Below are positions 22,900-34,844 of a stretch of 64,000 nt of DNA, in pieces (within the stretch, counting starts at the first letter, position 1; every line of letters starts with the position of its first letter). The DNA lies in NCBI GenBank assembly GCA_948567375.1, contig OX419756.1:16125001-16189000 (forward strand), read 5' to 3'. The stretch comes from Lunularia cruciata. Its lineage: Eukaryota > Streptophyta > Marchantiopsida > Lunulariales > Lunulariaceae. Position numbers and translations under genes: made by a program. The notes beneath the pieces were generated by a model. The model was not told the origin of the DNA. It saw only the letters and a list, made by a program, of their open reading frames with translations, and did no database searches.

Positions 22900-23340
22900 T
22901 AGATCAAGCAAATTGTGCATGGAGAATCTGATGAGTGCCAAAATCCTCATTAAGCAATGGTTGATCAAATAGTTCAAGAGTTTGCAAATGTGTTTTAGAA
23001 TGATCTGCCAAAGGTTACCCTTCAATCATGGTATATCCTTTGATCATGTTATTACCAAGAAGTACTCTAATGAATAGACCAATCTATTGTCTCTCTTCAA
23101 AGGATTGGAAAAGCTTCAAATAACATTGATGGAGTTATTGGAGAAAGATTTTATATGACATAGTAGATCTCCTTGGGGAATTTTTTTACTATTTGCCCCA
23201 AAGAAAGATAGATGACTTGCTTTTATATTGATTATTATGGCCTCAATAAATAAACAATAAAGAATAAATATCCTTTGCTTCAAATTGATGACTTGCTAGA
23301 TCAATTGAGTAGTTCATAGTAATCTTATTGATGGTTCATA
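22900..23340 (+). pseudogene. B1 reverse transcriptase (large internal deletion)
   Basis: Only the fingers are readable: 'LLEKDFI', 'RSPWGIFLLFAPKKDR', then a degenerate 'CIDYRELN' and 'YPLLQIDDLLDQL' block to about 23310. The palm, including the YxDD site, is missing. The sequence passes directly to the RT-RNase H linker. Confidence 0.7.
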
Positions 23341-23890
23341 CACTACTTTGCTCATGTGACCACACCATTGATTAATCTCTTGGAGAAGACCTCAAACTTT
23401 TAGTTGACTACCAAGCATGAAGAAGCATTCAAGAAGTTGAAGTATATGGTGTCTTCAAGACCCATTCTTCATTCAACCATATGATCCTCAAATACCTTTT
23501 TTGGTTGATTTTAATGCTTCTAACTTTACCATTGGAGCTAAGTTGTAACAAGAATTTCCATATGGGTTATATATTCCATTGCCATTGTGTCTCATCAACT
23601 AAACATCATAGAAAGGAATTAATTTGCTTGAGATTGAGAACAACTAGCAATGGTATATACCACCAAGGTATAGAGGTATTATCTCTTGGGGAGCAAGTGA
23701 TCATGCAAACAAAACACAAATATTTGTTTTAGACATTACATTTGGAGCACATAAAGAGTCTACATCATTGATGGGAGGGACAACTATAGTTTTTTGACAT
23801 CAAACTTAAGTACAGACCTGGTAGGTTCCATATCATTCTCAATTCTAATACAATGATCTAATTTGAGGACTCTTCCTAAACCTTTCATCT
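23341..23890 (+). pseudogene. B1 RNase H
   Basis: Recognisable blocks: 'TPLINLLEKTSNF', 'EEAFKKLKYMVSSRPIL' (linker), 'HKYLF.TLHLEHIKSLHH' (position of 'TDHKSLKYL'), and 'FDIKLKYRPGRFHIILN' (end of the fold, 'Y.PGK.N...D'). Frameshifts are common. Confidence 0.6.
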
Positions 23891-23989
23891 CTGCAACAAT
23901 TATGACAATGTCAATTGACTCCAAAGTCCAAATCAAGTTTAGAACCGCTTTACAATAAAACCCTTTCCTTTAGATGGTACAAGGTTATC

Positions 23990-25060
23990 TTGTAGCACAT
24001 GATAAGGAATAAAACACTTTCTCCTTCAAGGAAGGCCTTCTATTTTGTGATAACTAGATCTATGTTCCAGCCAGGGGTGATTTACAACTTGTGTGCCTTC
24101 AAGAAGCCCATGATTTATCAATCCTTGGTCATATGAGTGTGGACAAGACCTTGGGTACCATATAACACCAATGGTGGTGGCGCAACATGGCACAAGAGGT
24201 TTAAGAGTTTGTCTGATCTTGTGAGATTTGCCAATGCAACAAGGCCAGTAACCAAAAGCTGAGTGGACTCCACTTCCCATCCCATTTTCTTGACAAGAAC
24301 ACGTGAACTTACATCTCATCACATCCTTTCCAAAGACAAAGCAAGGTCATATAACAATTGTGGTGTTTGTTGATAAACTTAGTAAGCAAATCCATTTGAC
24401 ACCAACCTTTGAGATAGTGGATGCTCCAACATTGGTCTAGATCTACTTTGACAATATCTTCAAGCATCATGGGATGCCTTGTGTACTCATCTCCAACCAT
24501 GATCTTTAATTCACCAACAAATTTTAGCAAGCACTTTTCAAGCTACTCAACACCAAGCTTGCTTTGTCTATGGCGTATCATCCTCAAATTGATGGACAAA
24601 CCACATGTGAAAATTGAACCTTGGAAGATATTCTTGGTGCCTATATCAATGCTCACCATACCAATTGGGATGAATGCCTTCTGATTGTTAAGTTTCCCTA
24701 CAATAACTCCAAGCATACAAGCACCAGATTCTCTTCCTTCTTCCTTAATTTTGGCCAAGACTCACTTCTTCTAGATTCCCTTGTTGCTCCTCCTCCATTT
24801 TATGTTCCTCATACTTCCACCATCTTGACCATAATATTCCACTCCTTACAACAAGCTAAATCTCATCTCCTTGTTGCTCAAAATTATTGAAAGCAATAGG
24901 CGGATCAACATCATCATAATCTCACCTTTCAACTCAATGATAAGGTCATGCTTTCTTTTAGTAACCTAGCTCTCCCACTTGGTGCCCAAGTTTGTAAACT
25001 TGCTCCTAATTAGAAAGGTCCATTTGATGTCACCCAAATCAGTTCTCTTGTTGCTTATCA
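23990..25060 (+). pseudogene. B1 integrase
   Basis: The core is readable: 'GHITIVVFVDKLSKQIHLTPT', 'FDNIFKHHGMPCVLISNHDL', then MAYHPQIDGQTTCEN (catalytic Glu region, here changed) and LEDILGAYINAHHTNWDECL. An 89-codon open stretch lies at 24621-24890. The C-terminal domain follows ('LTFQLNDKVMLSFSNLAL'). Confidence 0.75.
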
Positions 25061-25139
25061 ACTTGACTTGACTTGCCTTGTCTTTTTTGTTTTAAGTTGA
25101 AACTCTTTGTTTCTAATCCATTTCCTTTTTCACTCATGT

Positions 25140-25345
25140 CCAACCTCCTTTTCATCCCATCCCTATCAACAATCATAAGTATGAAGTTGATCATATCCTT
25201 GCATATTGCCACATTTAACATGGCCACCAACAACATATTGAGTACAAAGTCCTTTGGATGCCACATGAGAGTCTCTTTCTCATCTCCACAATGCACAAAT
25301 GGCCATCCAAGAGTTTGAAGCTTCCATGTTAACAAGGAGATCACC
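25140..25345 (+). pseudogene. B1 chromodomain
   Basis: Across a frameshift: 'YEVDHILAY' (start of the chromodomain), then 'ATWESLSHLHNAQMAIQEF'-like text (end helix). The same domain is better kept in B2 at 47720-47890. It marks B as a chromovirus. Confidence 0.65.
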
Positions 25346-25364
25346 AAATAGCGGTAGGGGAATA

Positions 25365-25870
25365 TGTAACAACATGGATTTTACAAATGAGATAGTTAAG
25401 ACTAACAAAATAGCAAATAGGCCAAATTAGCCAAGAATTATAAGAATATTCTAGAAGCATCTAGGAAGCTTCTTGGTACCTTCCAAGTATCAAGTAATGT
25501 GTATGCCAAGTGGTAACTTCTAGGAGGAAGCTTCTTGGGAAACTTTTGGGTATTTTAGCTTGCATGCCAAGTAGGTGGCTTCTAGAAGGAAACATCTTGA
25601 GAAATTTCCCAACTAGCTTAGCTTGCACACCAAGTAGGCGGTTTTTAGGAAGAAGCTTTTCAAGAAGCTTCCTGATTAACTTAGCTTGCATTCTAAGAAA
25701 GTAATTTTTAGGAAGCTTCCCAATAAGCTTCTCAAGAGTCTTGTATTTTCTCTATAAAGACAAAAGCCCAAGCACATGTTAGGCATTTAGAAAGTCCCTC
25801 ATTCAAGATTCTCAATGTGATGTTTCACTTTGATCTTCCATTCTCCTATTTCTCTCCTCAATTTTTTACA
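25365..25870 (+). repeat. B1 3' LTR
   Basis: 506 bp, TGTAACAACATGG to TTTTTACA, preceded by the purine-rich GCGGTAGGGGAATA (25351-25364). It has the same ~62-bp tandem units as the 5' LTR (25515-25720). Confidence 0.9.
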
Positions 25871-25875
25871 TTTTG

Positions 25876-28590
25876 GCTGTGTTATGACTAAATATCAACC
25901 CAAATGTGGTATATTGGTAAGAAATAGGTATTTCATACAAGGATGTTAGTTAGAAATTGCTAGAATTGAAAAGAAGTGTCTCTTTTGTATTTCTTTATGT
26001 TCCATGTTTGACCTCTTGGGCAAGAACCACCCCCAAATTAGGACAATGTCACCATGAACATGCACTATGGCAAATAGAAAAGTGCACTAGATAAGTTTCA
26101 ACTAGATCATGTTCTATCCTTCCCATAAGGCACATTTTTGCTCAATGATTCTTTGCATCAATGACTATTATTTTTATTTTTTTCCACTAAGTATTATCAA
26201 CACTATAGTTTAGTTAAGATCTATCAAAGCATTGCTCCAAAAGAACTTCCAAGGATCACACACCCTAGCCACAAATATTGCCGATCACACACTCAATGTT
26301 GGGCACTCCTACAAAGATTTCTCAACAATCACTCAACAAAGGTATGATACCAATACTTAGAATCAAGCAAAGCAAAAAAGAACTTTTGGCTCTTTCATTT
26401 TATTTATCTTCAATTGACTGAATGAATATTTTCACATGACATGTAGCCTTAAATAGTGAATCCTATTTGGTGAATAGGATATCTATATGGTTGGGACAAT
26501 GCAAAGATCTATCAAAATTGCACATGTTCTCATTTTTACTATACATTGTTACCTCCTTGTGTTGTCATATTCTATATTGATTATTATCTTGTATATATAT
26601 ATATATGTTAGGAAGATGTGGGTTCTCACCAAAGAAATTTGCTACTTTTCATCTTTGGACTTCTTCCTACTCCAAAGATGATTATTATAAAGAATCTATA
26701 ACTACAAAGAAGTATTCTATGAAGGTTCATGTGCATAGAATATTAATGCAAAGAACTTCCTTTGCCTCTACCTATTCTAAGAAGAAGTTCAATTCTCTCC
26801 TTGTAGTGTGCAAATTATAGCATTGAGGTATGATAAGACGCAATGAACTTCATGTATATGTCTTCCCAAACTTTTAGTGATCAGCAATCCATCCTTGGGT
26901 ATTCAAATGTATTTTTGCTTATTGGACTTGCAAATTCAACTCATGTAGCTTGGTCTTTGACATTCTTCCTTCCATGGCTGCTTTGGCAAAGGACACCAAC
27001 TGGCAAAGATCCTCCAAAGTTCTGAGCATCTTTGCCTTCCATTGGGGCAGTCATCTAGGCCTACATTTCCATAGTGATCTCCTCTTGTAACTTTTGTTGA
27101 TAGGTGGTCTTCTCAACCTTCCTCTTCTAAAGATATTCTTGAAGTAATTCCAATTGAAGTCCAATCTCCTTATGTACTCTTCTATTATTCCTTGCAAGGT
27201 GGTATGCTTACCATGGTTGGTTTCCACTTCTTGCTTGAGTCAAAGAACTTTTCACTCCGGTCTTACAACTCACCATCTAGCTATTTTGGAGTGCATTACT
27301 TGCAATCCAAAGAACATTCATCTCTTCTTGCATTCTTTGGACCTCCTCTTCTTGACCTTTCTTTGCACCCTCCAACAAAGACTTCTCCTTCAACTCCTCT
27401 ATCCCCTCCAAAAAAGTGTCTCATCTCGTGCACTCATCATTGTATAGGTTTTGATATTGCTCCATCTCCTCTTGCCAATGATCATTCTTTACCTTTATAT
27501 CAAACTTGTTCACATGCAACCTCTTTACCAATGAGGTGTAATCTACAACCTCATGCAAAGGTTCTTTACAATCAGGAAGAATTAGCTATAATTATTTTAA
27601 CAATGGGCCAATAAAATTTATTACAAGTGGTGACCCATAGAATGCTTGTATGGCTTGTTCCTTAGTCATTACAACTTATTTGCATGCCAAATTCCTTGGG
27701 GACATCTTTTCCTTGAACATCTACTACTTCATCCTTGGTGTGTTGCACATTTTTCCAAATTCTGCAATTTAATTTGTTTTCTTACTTTGTGATAAAGATG
27801 AGAGGTGTTATTTTCAAGGTGAAACCTTTATGTTTAGGTATCTTTGGGTATATCTCCTTACAAGTAAGGGTCCAAAGAAGGAGGCTGGTAAAATATAAAG
27901 AAATGGGTATAAAGGAGGAGATGCAAAGGAAGGTCAAAGACTAAGAATGTATCAAGCCAAAGAGGAAGTGTACAAAGACTTGTTGCCAAAAATATTTCTA
28001 AACCAAAGACCATACAAAGAATTCAAATTCTCCCACCACAAAGGCAAATAATTGCCACCAAGGACTATTAGACCATGCTAAATAGTTTTGGTGTGAGGAT
28101 AGTGATGGCTCACTTACTGAAGACCATTGGCCAAAGAGCACTAATTATAAAATTATAAAACTGGCCAAAGAGTAATAACTATAAAATTGGAAGTGTGGCA
28201 AGTAATTCTCTTCTCCAAGAAATTTCCAACAAGAAAATTTGTCTTTTGCAAGAAAATCTTTGAGTGCAATCCAAAGAGAGATCATTGACTTAGCATTCTT
28301 TGGAGTAGATAGTCTTTGTGTCAATTCATTTCTTTGGTAGAAAATGTGGTGATAAGACATAGAGCTATGAGTAAGTTTCCTACAATAATCCTTTGCTACC
28401 CAATGGTGGATAAGGAGGAATGTATGTTAGTAGGAAATTTTTCTAGAGACAACTCCTAGCCTTATTGCTTTGGAATTTGGATCTTAGCCTCCCATCCATA
28501 GTCCGCAAGATGAGGAGTAGGAACCAAGAAATGGGTAATTTGAGAGGGAAACTAAAGATTTGGAGTGAGGAGCACATGAGTATGGTCTTA
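25876..28590 (-). mobile_element. E1: E-family retroelement fragment
   Basis: On the minus strand: a coiled-coil frame (about 27450-27050, with EGIEELKEKSLLEGAKKGQ and 'EEEVQRMQEEMNVLWIASNA'), then a TATA-like CTATTTAAG (26448-26456 on minus) and, 213 nt on, the conserved GCAATGCTTTGATAGATC (26218-26235). The end towards 25876 is cut by B1. 27600-28590 has no recognisable gene. Ends are not defined, so the class (LTR element, perhaps non-autonomous) is inferred from homology to the insertion at 32899-34839. Confidence 0.5.
26590..26606. repeat. (TA)n microsatellite
   Basis: A short run of TA repeats inside E1. A similar run is at 62917-62930. Confidence 0.8.
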
Positions 28591-28595
28591 GGGTC

Positions 28596-29287
28596 TGTGA
28601 GCCGGCCTGTCTCTCACTCAGGATGAACCTCTGATGGCTATCATGGTAGCGCACCATGGACTAAGAAGGTAAGGAACCCCAACTCCATCATACTCCTCCA
28701 AGGCTAACACTCCAAGACTCAAGACATTGCTCACTAAAGAACTCAATGAGAGAGAGATAGTTGCAAATGAAAGGATGATGAGTACCTCCTCACCCCTTGT
28801 TTATATACTTGTGAAATAGTTACGTACCAAAGTTACCAATTACCGTAGTAACTCAAGTTACTAGACTAAAAGTCAAGTCAAGTCAAAAAGTAGAAAGGAA
28901 TATCTATTCACATGGGCATATTCCCCTAAGCATGTGGTCTTATCTTGACCCAACCACTAAGTCAAGGATTCTTTCACATGGGCTATCCTTGGACTAAAGA
29001 AGAATCCAAAACAAAAAGGCTTGTAGGCCCAAGAGTTCTCAACTCTTTCCTCAAAGCCAAACACCTAGGAATAATACCAAGTCAACACACTAAAATCCAA
29101 AATAGTGGTGCTCATCTTTTCTACTTCCTCTAAAGTAAGGTCCCCTCTATCTTAGCTATGACTAACTTTAGCTAACCGTGACTAATATAGAACCATCCTT
29201 TATCTCTATATAAATAATATCTCTTAAATACTTGTAATACCAAGCTAAATATCACAATACCACACACATGCACAAATGGGTGTTACA
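28596..29287 (-). repeat. Solo LTR of family A
   Basis: 692 bp, inverse orientation, ending TGTTACA at 29287 and TGTGAGCCGGC at 28596. It is flanked by GGTC on both sides (28592-28595 and 29288-29291), the same 4-bp duplication length as A1. No internal sequence adjoins it, so it is a solo LTR. It is closer to the A1 LTRs than to the A2 pair. Confidence 0.9.
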
Positions 29288-30172
29288 GGTCAGAGGTAGG
29301 TAGTTAGGTAGTTATGAGGGAATTAAACTTGGATACAAAATTTAGGGGAGATGGACAAAGAAGTGAAGGCCTAAATTGAAGGAACTTCCATAAAGATCCA
29401 TAACACAAGGAATAATTGAAGGGTTGCCAATAACAAAAGGTAGTTTTTTCCTCATTTATGAAGCTATTCTAACCAATAGGAAAATCTACTTAATGATTAA
29501 GTGATAATAATAATAGTGAAATAGGTGAACATGTTCTATTTGCATACCTAGTCAATGATCCAAGAGTTGAAGGAGGATGGAGGTGTTATCTACTTGGCAC
29601 CAATTTCCATGTACTTCTACATGGTCTCAATCTATTGAGCAAGGAGGAGCAAAGGAAGTTCACAAGCTACTTTCACTTGAAGAAGTAATTTTAAGTTACA
29701 TCTTGAAGGAAAGAGCATGACAAAACCAATTCCAAGAGTAAGAAAGAATTTCATGGAGCTAAAGGAAGTGGTCATTGTAGATAAGAAGAGAGCCACTCTT
29801 TTGAGATCAAAGCATCTTGCAAAGATGGTAAAAAGAATCCACAAATGGTGGATTTCTCTTTGAATGAAGATGAGGCCACATATGAGGAGGAAGAAGAAGA
29901 TGAACACAAGGAACTCACCTTGCAAGAGACCAAGATAGATATAAATGGAGAAGATAAGCATTAAAATGCTCTATAACACCTCACTTCTTCCTAAAGAACA
30001 CCTTTTTCTTTTGTTAGTAGGACTAAAATAGAAAGAGTGTAGAAATAGTCAATCAATAACAAAGATGAGAGATAGATGATCAATTATCTTCCACCCCAAG
30101 GGAAATTGCACCTTCAAGTGAAAGATGATGTAGAAGAGATATGCCACAAAATAACTATTAGAAGTAGATCTA
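29288..30172. other. Unassigned 0.9 kb between two A LTRs
   Basis: AT-rich, with a Glu/Lys-rich plus-strand stretch (29740-29960, around ISLNEDEATYEEEEEDEHK) interrupted by stops. No family recognised. It is probably the host sequence, perhaps an older E-like element, into which the A copies inserted. Confidence 0.4.
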
Positions 30173-30176
30173 GACC

Positions 30177-30864
30177 TGTGAACCGGCATGTCTTTCACTT
30201 GGGATGAACCTCTGATGGCTATTATGGTAGCACACCATGGACTAAGAAAGCAAGGAACCCCCAACTCCATCATACTCCTCCAAGGCTAACATTCCAAGAC
30301 TCAAGACATTACTCACTAGAGAACTCAATGAGAAATAAATAGTTTCAAATGAAAGATGATGAGTACCTTCTCACTACAAGTTTATAAACTTGTGAAATAG
30401 TTATGCACCAAAGTTACTAATTATTGGAGTAACTCAAGTTACTAGGCTAAAAGTCAAATAAAGTCAAAAAGCTCAAGGAATATTTATACTCATGGTAATA
30501 TTCTCCTAAGTATATGATCTTATTTTGACCCAACCACTAAGTCAAGGATTCTTTCACATGGGCTAATGTTGGACTTTAGAAGAATTTGAAAAAAAAGGCT
30601 TGTGGGTCCAAGAGTTTTCAATTCTTTCCTTAAAGCTAAATGCCTAAGAATAATGCCAAGTCAACATAATAGAATCCAAAATAGTGATGCTCATATTTTC
30701 CACTTCCTCTAAAGAAAGGTCCCCTCTATCTTAGCTATGACTAACTTTAGCTAATCATGACTAATGTAAAACCATCCTTTATCTCTATAAATAATATCTC
30801 TCAAGTACTTATAGAACTAAACTAAATATCACAATAATATATACATGCACAAATGAGTGATACA
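30177..30864 (-). repeat. A2 3' LTR
   Basis: 688 bp; on the plus strand it runs from TGTGAACCGGC to GTGATACA. Right of it lies the decayed polypurine tract (TTTACTCCTAGACT as plus strand), which shows it is the 3' LTR of a minus-strand element. Confidence 0.9.
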
Positions 30865-30879
30865 TTTACTCCTAGACTA

Positions 30880-32070
30880 AGGTTTCACTTTGTCCTCAAA
30901 GTGAAGATCTCTCTACCTTCTATGATACATTTTCAACTTATCATGATTAATCCTATCCAAGTGTCTTCCTCCCAACTTCTTGAGATCATAGGTGTAATTG
31001 CCCCACACCTTCTCCACTATGAAAGGTCCAAAGTATTTAGGCAAAAACTTCTTTTGCACTCTCTTGAATTGCATGGAATCAAACAACATTATCCAATCAT
31101 CTTCTTTGAAAGGCTCCACTTTCTTCTTGCCTTGCGTCTTGTCATAGCTCTTCTTTTGTTTCCTTTAGGCTTGCTTCACTCCTTTAGGCAACTGCTCTTG
31201 TCTTTCCTAATTCCATGAGTTGATCCTTCCTTGACTTCTCTACATCACCTCCTTGTGCTTTCTTCAATCTCCTATGAATACTTTGGAAGGTGGGAAGATC
31301 AAAGTGAATACGTAAAGTAGAATCAATACCATATACCAATTGAAATGGAGAATATCCAATGGAATTCTTCATGGTTGTCCTATACTCCCACAAAACTGCA
31401 TGAATCCTCTTGTCCCAATGAAGTTTAGCCCCCCTTCATTTTTGCATATTCCATTTTTGCATCTTTGGCCAACATCATGCACAAGGTCTGATTGGTTCTC
31501 TTTGCCAAGCCATTGGAATTTGGCTTATTGGATGTAGTTACTCTATGTGTGATAGAGAAATGTCATAATATAGTTGTAGTTATGCTTCCTATCAACTATC
31601 CTCCTCTATCAAAAACCAACTCTAAAGGGCACCCAAACCTAGTGAGAATATATTCATAAACAAATCTCCCTACTTCATCTTCATTCTTGTCCCTCAATGG
31701 TCTAGCCTCAACCCACTTGGTAAGATAATCAGTAATTCTCACAATGTATCAATTGTTCCTTGGGGTTCTATTGAGAGGACCTAAAAAACTAATTCCCCAC
31801 TTCTTAGAAGGTCCTAACAATGGAATTGATCTAAGTGGTGGAGTGGAAGTAGACTTTCTATCAAAAGCTTGACAAACATATAAGTTCTGCAATAATCAAG
31901 AAAATCATTGAAAATCCCCCCTCCAATGGGAACTTACATCTAGAATTTTGAAAGTAGTCACCTTTCTTGCAAAGTGTCTTCAACACATTAAACCTTCATG
32001 AAACTCCTTTATGAGTGAGATAGAATTTTCCTTACCCATTGCTCTTTGAAGTAGACCATCTGCTCCTGGT
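30880..32070 (-). pseudogene. A2 integrase
   Basis: Reads from the zinc domain (about 32000) through 'VVVTDYLTKWVEARPLRDKNEDEVGRFVYEYI', and on to 'NGLAKRTNQTLCMMLAKDA', ending with 'MEPFKEDDWIMLF', 'FLPKYFGPFIVEKVWGNYTYDL' and 'LKMYHRR' near 30915. It keeps the core region that A1 has deleted. Stops and frameshifts disable it. Confidence 0.8.
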
Positions 32071-32099
32071 GACAAAGAATATCCTCTACCATTGTGTAA

Positions 32100-32898
32100 G
32101 GTCTAGATCTTGCTACAAGGGCCTTCTTCTCCCTAGCATGCATCCTTTCTGGATACTTACTTTTATTACAAAGTTTACAATCTCCTTGTACTCCATTGGA
32201 ACCTCTTGAGTGATTGAGATTGTCATGAGCTCTTCATATAGGAAGGAATCAACCATTGGCTCATCTCCATCATGATCATAGGCCGTAGATAAAAATGAGC
32301 ACTTGCATGTTTCTTCCCTAGCCTATCCTCAATGGTTTAGTCATACTTAGATAAGAGGGTCATCCACCTTGCTAGCTTCCATTCCACATTAGGCTTCTTG
32401 AGCCTAATGAGATGTACTTCAAAGCCTTGTGATCCATGACAATGGTGGCTTTTCCTCCAATCAAGTAGTGTCTAAACTTCTTGAGACCAAGATCATTGCC
32501 AACTCCTCTCTCTCTCTCTCTCTCTCTTTGTGACAAAATAGTTCTTTTTTGCTGTAACCATTTGCATATTAGCATAAGCTATTGGATGATCATGCACATC
32601 TTGGTCTAATTGACTATGAGTGCATCTTATAGCAACATTGGAAGCATTAGTGTAGAGTATGAAAGGCTTACTCCAATTAGATTTAGCAAGAATTAGAGCT
32701 ACAGCAAGGGATTTCTTGAGCTTCTCAAAAGCTTTAAGAGCCTCCTTGTCCTCCAAAATCACCATATGTTCTACACCGTTCTTCATGTAGATGGTCAATG
32801 CATAAGCCTTATTGGAAAATGAGAAGATGAACCTTGTAAAGTACCCAACCATCCCCAGGAATTGGCATAATTTTGTCAAGCTTGAAGGGAATGGAAGG
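32100..32898 (-). pseudogene. A2 RNase H and end of RT
   Basis: Minus-strand frame 32912-32493 holds 'LCQFLGMVGYFTRFI', 'EHMVILEDKEALKAFEKLKK' (RT thumb/linker) and 'FILYTNASNVAIRCTHSQLD' (RNase H; the first catalytic Asp is Asn). It then runs into a (CT)11 microsatellite at 32506-32527 that replaced the 'IERERL' codons. 'FRHYLIGGKATIVMDHKALK' follows. Confidence 0.8.
32506..32527. repeat. (CT)11 microsatellite in A2 RNase H
   Basis: A 22-bp CT run, read on the minus strand as repeated Arg-Glu codons. In A1 the same place has only GAGAGAGAG, so the tract expanded after the copies diverged. Confidence 0.9.
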
Positions 32899-33361
32899 TG
32901 TGGTACCCACATTTTTCATTTTGGACAAGTTTAGAAGAAAAAGTGCCTTGCTAAAACCAAATTGAAATCAAATGGAGAAGAAATGAAGAGAAACTTATGT
33001 TTTGATCAAGCTCAAGGAAGTCAACTTTGTGTTAGAGGAAGAAGGGCTTGGATTGGATCAAAACACAAAGAAGTTTAATTCATGTCAGAGGAAGAAGGAA
33101 GGTCAGACGCCGAATGAGGGTTTCTTCGCATCAAAATGAAGGTTACAAGTCAGGAATACTGTGGGGGCCATATCTCAATGACCACAAGTTCAAATCAAGC
33201 GTGTTTTATCTAGTTGGAAGCTTCTTGTTCAAGGCTTTCCATTGCCACCAAAATAGCAGAGTTTGGAGGTCTTTACAAGAAGTTACAAGCATTTGAAGTT
33301 TTGAGAGTAGATGTAGAGAGTAGTTTAATGTCTTTGGATTGGTGTCTTTGGATCAATGTGA

Positions 33362-33425
33362 CTTTGGACTTCAGAATTCAAACTTCAGACTTTAGACTTC
33401 AGACTTTAGACTTCAGACTTTGGAA
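33362..33425. repeat. Short tandem repeat (about 14-15 bp unit)
   Basis: Four to five near-identical units based on GACTTCAGACTTTA within the E insertion. This is simple internal amplification. Confidence 0.85.
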
Positions 33426-33680
33426 TTCAGGTTAACACAACTTCGGGTTAGAAGCTTCTTTGCCTCAAGCCGAAGATGACTAGATCTAAGATAGTCGGAC
33501 CTTGGAGTGCAGTGAAAGTGACTTTGAGAATCTTGCTAGAGGCATTAGAGAGAATTAGGACAGATAAAAAATAGATTGTTAGGATACCCATGACTTCAAT
33601 TTCAATTCTGATTGATGATAGGATAGAATTAGAGGAGAAATAATAGTAGTGAATAAACCCAAAGTGTAGGATCAGACAGT

Positions 33681-34016
33681 GTGCCTTCGGGTCAATTACA
33701 TGAGAGATTAGGGGAAAGTGGGTTACAAATTGAAGGTGTAGATAGTGTACTAATGCTTTCAATTACAATTCTTGATGAGGATATAGTAGAACTAGCAAGG
33801 GAATTGATAGTAGTTAGACCTGATGTTGCAGAAGTAGGAATTCAAGTGTCTTGGGACTTGTTATTTGAGACATTAGAGAAGAGTGGGTCAAGAGATAAGG
33901 AAGTAGATGGATTACCCATAATCTTGATTGTAGTTCCTAGTGTAGAAGAAGTAGAAATAGTGAAGGATTTGGTAGAATCAGATATACCTGAAGAAGGAGA
34001 AGTAGTAGGAAGATGA
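33681..34016 (+). CDS. 111-codon frame inside the E insertion, function unknown
   Basis: MPSGQLHERLGESGLQIEGV to a stop at 34014. It is rich in Val, Ile, Glu and Asp with no Cys and no recognisable domain. An acidic segment of similar composition lies just upstream (33480-33650) in another frame, interrupted by stops. The frame could be fortuitous in U3 of an LTR. Confidence 0.25.
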   Translation: MPSGQLHERLGESGLQIEGVDSVLMLSITILDEDIVELARELIVVRPDVAEVGIQVSWDLLFETLEKSGSRDKEVDGLPIILIVVPSVEEVEIVKDLVESDIPEEGEVVGR

Positions 34017-34844
34017 TCGGGTTTAAAAGCCAATGAAGAGACTAACATCGGATTGGAGTAGTAACAATTCTGAGATAGAAAGAGGCAAATATGAAGAGTT
34101 GCATTGTCAATTTGGATGTGCTAGTTAGAAGAGTTGTTATGGAACGGTATAGTTGTTAGTAACTATTGTTTGCTTTACTATTTAAGAGTGGCATTTGCAG
34201 TGAACTGTTGTTTAGTGCTAATAAGTGAATAGATAAGAATAGATAAAGCAAAGTGCTATGAAGCAGTGCTTGTCGTTTGAGCTTAATTCCGAGTATCAAT
34301 TTTTTGTCTATGCTTGTGAGTGTGTGGAGAAATTTGAAGTGCAAGTCAATGCGTTTGTTGGATTCCACAACCTTGATCTGTGTGTTTGATCCTAAGTGAA
34401 TCGGAGCAATGCCTTGATAGATCTGAGAGGAATTGTAGTGTTGGTAATATTTTGCATTTGTGAGTGCAGTACAGAGTTGATGTGAAGCAATTTTGATTGA
34501 GGAAGTTGTGCCTTTAGTGGAGGGGTAGAACACAATTTTGAGGTAAAGTCGTTTTGCAATGAAGTGCCATTTTTGGGAGAGCCTGAATCATCACAATCAA
34601 GGTTGTTTGGAAAGATTTGATGGAGTTGTGATTAAGGAGTGTCAATTTGTGACAAGACTGCAAATTAGTGCTTGTTACTCTCTTCTGGGTGTGGTTTCTA
34701 CCTGAGAGATTAAACACGCAACCAAGAAGAACTAAATTGTTACTTTGCTTTGTATTTGGAAATTTCTAACCAATATCTCTATGGGAATAAACTTTACTTA
34801 CCTGATTATTGCAAAACTAATATTTGCCGGGTTGTCACAGAAGG

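Larger units (their letters stand above)
20745..25870 (+). mobile_element. B1: complete chromovirus (Ty3/gypsy)
   Basis: 5.1 kb element with LTRs 20745-21239 and 25365-25870, a PBS for initiator tRNA-Met at 21241-21255, and gag, protease, RT, RNase H, integrase and chromodomain in order. The flanks TTCTG (20740-20744) and TTTTG (25871-25875) are a 5-bp target duplication with one change. Coding is heavily decayed and part of RT is deleted. Confidence 0.9.
32899..34839 (+). mobile_element. 1.94 kb E-family insertion in A2, probably a solo LTR
   Basis: Starts TGTGGTACCC and ends GTTGTCACA, flanked by a perfect 5-bp duplication GAAGG (32894-32898 and 34840-34844). A2 coding resumes exactly on either side. 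It contains a tandem TTCAGACTTTAGAC repeat (33362-33425), an open frame of 111 codons (33681-34016), a TATA-like CTATTTAAG (34178-34186) and the conserved GCAATGCCTTGATAGATC (34406-34423). No protease, RT or integrase is present. TG...CA ends and a TATA in the last third fit one long LTR; a small non-autonomous element is the alternative. Confidence 0.75.

Noticed and set aside
27154-27614. Plus-strand frames of 97 and 140 codons
   Set aside because: They are opposite the Glu/Leu-rich coiled-coil frame of minus-strand E1 and look Pro/Ser/Leu-rich, as antisense of such a frame would.
30853-31218. 121-codon plus-strand frame (and the 183-codon one at 39966-40517)
   Set aside because: Both are on the opposite strand of well-recognised A integrase C-terminal sequence.
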